From DATKZB01 sp035528235 (GTDB lineage: Bacteria; Planctomycetota; Phycisphaerae; FEN-1346), in contig DATKZB010000036.1 of the NCBI GenBank assembly GCA_035528235.1, positions 1-8,891 on the forward strand: a DNA stretch of 8,891 bases. The letters run 5' to 3'. The stretch's first letter is position 1, and the number at the start of each line of letters is the position of its first letter. Below, piece by piece: positions 5,586-8,891 of this stretch. The position numbers and the translations under genes are program-made. The notes under the pieces were generated by a model. That model saw only the letters and a program-made list of their open reading frames with translations. It made no database searches and was not told the origin of the DNA.

Positions 5586-6968
5586 TTGAGTACCTACGAC
5601 GTGGCCGTCCTGGGCGGCGGACCCGGGGGGTATGTGGCAGCCCTTCGAGCCGCCCGGCGCGGCGCCAAGGTCTGCTGCATCGAAGCCGGCCAACTGGGCG
5701 GCGTGTGCCTGAACCTCGGGTGCATACCGACCAAGTCGATGTTGCACGCCAGCGAGGTCTTCCACCAGATGGGCCGCGCCGCCGAGTTCGGTCTCGACGC
5801 CGGGAAACCTACCGTCGACGGGCCGGCCTTCATGAAGCGGGTGTCGGGCGTTGCGGCCGGTCTGCGGCAGGGTGTCGAAGGGCTGCTGAAGGCCGCCAAG
5901 GTGGACGTTGTCCGTGGGCGCGGCACGCTGACGGCCCGCGATACCGTGCGCGTCGAGGCCGAAGGCGCGACGCAAGAGGTCAAGGCCAAGGCCATCATCA
6001 TCGCGACGGGCTCGCGGCCGGTTCGGCCGGACTTCCTGCCGTGGAAGTCGGACCGCCTCTGGACGTCCGACGAGGCAACCACCGCCCGCGAGTTGCCGGA
6101 GAGTGTCGTCATCATGGGCGGCGGCGTCATCGGCTGCGAGTTTGCCACCGTCTACGCCGAACTGGGCATTCCCACGACCGTCGTCGAGATGCTCGACCGC
6201 CTGGTCGCCAACCTCGACGACGATGCCGCCAAGGCCGTCGTCAAGGGCCTCAAGAAACGCCGCGTCAAGATTCGCACCGGCACACGCGTCGTCGGCATGA
6301 AGGTGTCGAAGAGCGGCGTGACGGCGGAACTCGATGGCGGCGAGGCCGTCAAGGCGGCCGTCGCCCTGGTGGTCGTGGGGCGCGCGGCGAACATCAAGAA
6401 CATCGGCCTGGAGGCCCTGGGCGTCGAACTCGACGGCCGCATCATCAAGGTCGACGACCGGTGCCGGACCAGCGTCGAGGGCATCTACGCCATCGGCGAC
6501 TGTGCCGCGACGCTTCAGTACGCCCACCTGGCCAGCCGCATGGGCGTTGTGGCGGCCGACAACGCCACCGGCCACGACACACGCGACTCGCGGAACGTGG
6601 TGCCCGTCGTCGTGTACACCCATCCGGAGGTCGCCAGCGTGGGCCTCTCGGAGGCCGAGGCGTGTAAGGCCGGTGCCGATATCCGCGTCGCTCGCTTTTC
6701 GTACCAGGCCAGCGGCATGGCCCGGGCCTATGGCGACACGGAAGGCCAGGTCAAACTCGTCGCCGAGGCCAAGTTCGGCGAGATCCTGGGGGCGCTCGTC
6801 ATCGGCCAGCACGCCGCCGACGTCATCCAGGAGGTGGCCCTGGCCATGAAGAACGAGTTGACGGTAGAGGAACTGGCGGCCACGATCCATGCCCATCCCA
6901 CCTTCGCCGAAGCCGTCCTCGAGGCGGCCGAGGTCTGGCTCGGGCTGCCCATCCACTCGACCGGCTGA
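5586..6968 (+). CDS. lpdA: Dihydrolipoyl dehydrogenase (E3)
   Basis: This FAD flavoprotein reoxidises the dihydrolipoyl arm of 2-oxoacid dehydrogenase complexes or the glycine cleavage system, passing electrons to NAD+. At 460 aa it has the usual family length. In order: FAD-binding GGGPGG (10-15); redox disulfide C41/C46 in GGVCLNLGCIPTKS; NAD-binding GGGVIG (178-183) followed by an acidic strand end (VVEM); second FAD contact AIGDC (302-306); dimerisation domain with YTHPEVASVGL (344-354); and the catalytic base pair H437 and E442 in HAHPTFAEAV. All key residues are present, so the enzyme should be active. Translation starts at TTG behind a strong ribosome site. It is the first gene of an operon with lipB 3 nt downstream, then lipA and a lipoyl-domain gene, which supports E3 over other pyridine nucleotide-disulfide reductases such as mercuric reductase. 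Confidence 0.95.
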   Translation: MSTYDVAVLGGGPGGYVAALRAARRGAKVCCIEAGQLGGVCLNLGCIPTKSMLHASEVFHQMGRAAEFGLDAGKPTVDGPAFMKRVSGVAAGLRQGVEGLLKAAKVDVVRGRGTLTARDTVRVEAEGATQEVKAKAIIIATGSRPVRPDFLPWKSDRLWTSDEATTARELPESVVIMGGGVIGCEFATVYAELGIPTTVVEMLDRLVANLDDDAAKAVVKGLKKRRVKIRTGTRVVGMKVSKSGVTAELDGGEAVKAAVALVVVGRAANIKNIGLEALGVELDGRIIKVDDRCRTSVEGIYAIGDCAATLQYAHLASRMGVVAADNATGHDTRDSRNVVPVVVYTHPEVASVGLSEAEACKAGADIRVARFSYQASGMARAYGDTEGQVKLVAEAKFGEILGALVIGQHAADVIQEVALAMKNELTVEELAATIHAHPTFAEAVLEAAEVWLGLPIHSTG

Positions 6969-6971
6969 GCC

Positions 6972-7667
6972 ATGGCTACGCTGGCGACTCTCGATGTCGG
7001 CCGGGCGGCTTACGAGCCCACGTTGCACGTGCAGGAACGCCTGCGCGACGAGGTGAAAGCGGCCGCCGAGGAGAAGGCCTACCTCATCCTGGTCGAGCAC
7101 GATCCGCCCGTCATCACGCTGGGCCGGGGCGCCAGCGCCGCCCACGTCACGGCATCGCGCGAGCGACTGGCCGCCGAGGGCATCGAGGTCCACGAATCGT
7201 CGCGCGGCGGCGACGTGACGTACCACGGGCCGGGGCAACTGGTGGGCTATCCCATCATGCGGCTCGATCTTCACGGCCGCGACGTCCGCCGGTACCTGCG
7301 CGACCTGGAGGAGGTGCTCATTCGCGTCCTGGCCCGCTTGGGCCTCGAGGGCCGGCGGGCCGAAGGCATGACGGGCGTGTGGGTGGGTGGCGAGAAGGTG
7401 GCGGCCATCGGCGTGGCCATCCGCCGGTGGGTTACCTGGCACGGCGTGGCCCTGAACGTGTGCCCGAACCTCGACCACTTCGGCCTCATCGTGCCGTGCG
7501 GCATCCGGGGCAGGGGGGTGACCAGCCTGGCCAGGCTTCTCGGCCGCCCGATGACGGTTGCCGAGGCCAAGCCGCATCTTGTAGAATGCACCGTCGAGGT
7601 GTTCGGCTTTGACGGCGCTCGCCCTGGCGACAGGGGTCCGGTGGATGGAATCAGCGATGTCGGATAA
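6972..7667 (+). CDS. lipB: Octanoyl-[acyl carrier protein]:protein N-octanoyltransferase
   Basis: LipB transfers octanoate from acyl carrier protein to the conserved lysine of lipoyl domains, the first step of lipoate synthesis, in the cytoplasm. The 231-aa protein shows the family signature RGGDVTYHGPGQLVGYP (78-94), the catalytic lysine K142 in GGEKVAAIGV, the WHGVALNV strand (156-163), and the catalytic cysteine C176 in IVPCGI, followed by VTSL. All expected active-site residues are in place. The ATG comes 3 nt after the lpdA stop. No good ribosome site is visible, which suggests translational coupling to lpdA. The C-terminal 15 or so residues (after GFDGARPG) are low-complexity and overlap the start of lipA, so they are probably unimportant for catalysis. 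Confidence 0.95.
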   Translation: MATLATLDVGRAAYEPTLHVQERLRDEVKAAAEEKAYLILVEHDPPVITLGRGASAAHVTASRERLAAEGIEVHESSRGGDVTYHGPGQLVGYPIMRLDLHGRDVRRYLRDLEEVLIRVLARLGLEGRRAEGMTGVWVGGEKVAAIGVAIRRWVTWHGVALNVCPNLDHFGLIVPCGIRGRGVTSLARLLGRPMTVAEAKPHLVECTVEVFGFDGARPGDRGPVDGISDVG

Positions 7668-8577
7668 CGCCCAACCCAAGACGGCCGACCGTCCCGGGCG
7701 GTTCCCCGCCTGGCTCCGCAAACGCGTGCCCAGCGGCGAGCAGGCCGCGCACGTCAGGAACCTGCTGGCCGAGTTGCACCTGGAGACGGTGTGCTCCGGC
7801 GCCCATTGCCCGAACCTGCCGGAGTGTTTCGCGCGCGGCACGGCCACGTTTCTCATCCTTGGCGACACGTGCACGCGGTCGTGCCGGTTCTGTGCCATAC
7901 CGAGCCGCCCGCCGGGGCCGCTGCGTCCGGAAGAGCCCGACGCGGTTGCCGAGGCGTGCGAGCGGTTGGGTCTGCGCCACGTCGTCATCACCAGCGTGAC
8001 GCGCGACGACCTGGCCGACGGCGGCGCGGCGCATTTCGCCCGGACCATTCGCGCGGTTCGGGCCCGGCTGCCGGAGGCCGTCATCGAGGTCCTGACGCCG
8101 GACTTCCTGGGCCTGACCTCGGCCATCGACACGGTCCTTGACGCGGGGCCCGACATCTTCAACCATAACGTCGAGACCGCGCCCCGGCTGTATCCGAGCG
8201 TCCGGCCCGAGGCCGACTACCGCCGGAGTCTCGACGTGTTGGCTTACGCGAAACGACGCGCGGAATCGGGACGGGCTGCCGGCAAGGGCCCGCTCCACAC
8301 CAAGAGCGGCCTGATGGTCGGCCTGGGCGAGACGGCCGACGAAGTCCGGGCCGTCCTCGGCGACCTTCGCGGCGCCGGGTGCGACATCGTGACCATCGGC
8401 CAGTACCTGGCCCCCTCGGCCGGCCACGTGCCGGTGGCCCGGTTTGTCGAGCCGGCCGAGTTTGCCGCGTACGAGGTCGAGGCCCGCGGTTTCGGGTTCG
8501 CGGCCGTCGCGGCGGGACCCTTTGTGAGAAGCAGTTACCAGGCCGAGAGCGTCTTCCAAGGCCGGCGCGGCAAATAG
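7645..8577 (+). CDS. lipA: Lipoyl synthase (radical SAM)
   Basis: LipA inserts sulfur at C6 and C8 of octanoyl-lysine on lipoyl domains. The 310-aa protein has the auxiliary [4Fe-4S] cysteines C50, C55 and C61 (C-x4-C-x5-C within ETVCSGAHCPNLPEC), the radical SAM cysteines C76, C80 and C83 in DTCTRSCRFC, the FNHNVET motif (172-178), KSGLMVGLGE (220-229), and the closing RSSY (295-298), whose serine ligates the auxiliary cluster. All are intact. Start choice: ATG 7645 has AGGGG 8 nt upstream; ATG 7657 (four codons in) is a fair alternative, and a TTG at 7609 is unlikely. With 7645 it overlaps the end of lipB by 23 nt, implying coupled translation. The N-terminal tail before PAWLRKRVP is short, as usual. 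Confidence 0.95.
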   Translation: MESAMSDNAQPKTADRPGRFPAWLRKRVPSGEQAAHVRNLLAELHLETVCSGAHCPNLPECFARGTATFLILGDTCTRSCRFCAIPSRPPGPLRPEEPDAVAEACERLGLRHVVITSVTRDDLADGGAAHFARTIRAVRARLPEAVIEVLTPDFLGLTSAIDTVLDAGPDIFNHNVETAPRLYPSVRPEADYRRSLDVLAYAKRRAESGRAAGKGPLHTKSGLMVGLGETADEVRAVLGDLRGAGCDIVTIGQYLAPSAGHVPVARFVEPAEFAAYEVEARGFGFAAVAAGPFVRSSYQAESVFQGRRGK

Positions 8578-8622
8578 CGGGCGAGAGGTAAACGTGACCC
8601 AGCACAACGAGGGAGCATAGGT

Positions 8623-8871
8623 ATGGCCGCGATGGAGGTGAAGTTGCCCGACCTGGGCGAGGATGCGGGGGACGAGGCGCGGGTGGCCTTCTGGTACGTC
8701 GAGGTGGGCGAGCACGTCGAGAAGGAAGATGACCTGGTCCAGATGCTGACCGACAAGGCCACGTTCGACGTGCCGAGTCCCGCCGCCGGAAAGGTCGTGG
8801 AACTCGTGGCCGACGAGGACCAGGAGGTCAAGGTCGGCGAGATCCTGTGCCGGCTCCAGGTAGAGGATTAG
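8623..8871 (+). CDS. Free-standing lipoyl-domain protein
   Basis: The whole 82-aa product is one lipoyl domain of the E2 (2-oxoacid dehydrogenase acyltransferase) type. It begins with VKLPDLGED, has the VGEHVEKED turn, carries the lipoylation lysine K45 in the hairpin TDKATFDVPSP, and ends with the mirror half VKVGEILCRLQVED. It is too short for, and lacks the pattern of, glycine cleavage H protein (about 125 aa). There is no linker, peripheral-subunit-binding domain or catalytic core. GGGAG at 8611-8615, 7 nt upstream, supports the ATG at 8623; a second ATG at 8632 is less likely. It lies 45 nt after lipA in the same direction, so it is a natural substrate of the LipB and LipA encoded just upstream and a possible partner of LpdA. 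The frame hits TAG at 8869 and another stop two codons on, so it does not read through. It may be a detached lipoyl arm of an E2 or a dedicated lipoate carrier. Confidence 0.85.
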   Translation: MAAMEVKLPDLGEDAGDEARVAFWYVEVGEHVEKEDDLVQMLTDKATFDVPSPAAGKVVELVADEDQEVKVGEILCRLQVED

Positions 8872-8873
8872 GC

Positions 8874-8891
8874 GTGACCGGACCGCTGTCG
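8874..8891 (+). CDS. Possible start of a downstream gene (partial)
   Basis: A GTG at 8874, two bases after the lipoyl-domain stop, opens a frame (MTGPLS) that runs off the window. GAGG at 8864-8867 is 6 nt upstream. If real it would be the next operon member, but six codons cannot identify it. Confidence 0.3.

Noticed and set aside
5382..8162. 926-codon open frame on the minus strand across lpdA, lipB and lipA
   Set aside because: It lies antisense to three genes with every catalytic motif intact. Its predicted product is rich in Arg, His, Gly and Ala, with no recognisable domain, which is what codon bias in GC-rich genes produces on the opposite strand.

Overview
The window is GC-rich with strong third-position G/C bias and is almost fully coding. 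It looks like a chromosomal fragment of a high-GC bacterium. I lean towards Planctomycetota, because of the long pilin-like proteins with repeated FxGN-type cells and the GC-rich nested palindrome in the only long intergenic gap. That is a judgement from style, not proof; no rRNA or other marker gene is present.

Layout. (1) Positions 1-139: the extreme 3' end of an IS630-family transposase gene, ending next to a CTAG that fits the family's TA target. (2) 275-3511, plus strand: three tightly spaced genes for type IV pilin / type II secretion pseudopilin-like proteins. Two are full-length tandem paralogues (456 and 457 aa) that align without gaps after the first residues. They have a PilX/GspK-like N-terminal membrane helix and a long repetitive, probably beta-rich, C-terminal half. 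The third is a short PilW/GspJ-like pilin with a canonical prepilin motif. (3) 3512-4068: a gap of about 560 bp without a credible gene. It holds an AT-richer island with two pairs of short tandem repeats, a 10-bp inverted repeat, and a perfect 25-bp inverted repeat whose arms are themselves hairpins. (4) 4069-5355, minus strand: a protein with two HD-GYP domains, a likely cyclic-di-GMP phosphodiesterase or a degenerate sensor of it. (5) 5493-8891, plus strand: a lipoate operon of lpdA, lipB, lipA and a free-standing 82-residue lipoyl domain, with the possible first codons of another gene at the edge.

How the genes work together. The pilin trio resembles the minor-pilin tip set of a type IV pilus or type II secretion pseudopilus; the assembly motor, platform and peptidase are not in the window. 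The HD-GYP gene could link surface appendages to cyclic-di-GMP, but only proximity suggests this. The right-hand operon makes functional sense as a unit. LipB moves octanoate from acyl carrier protein to a lipoyl domain, LipA inserts two sulfurs, the small lipoyl protein is a plausible acceptor, and LpdA reoxidises the dihydrolipoyl arm. A good sigma70-type promoter and a strong Shine-Dalgarno site precede lpdA. The least ordinary points are the lipoyl domain encoded as its own protein, the two large PilX-like paralogues, and the nested palindrome.
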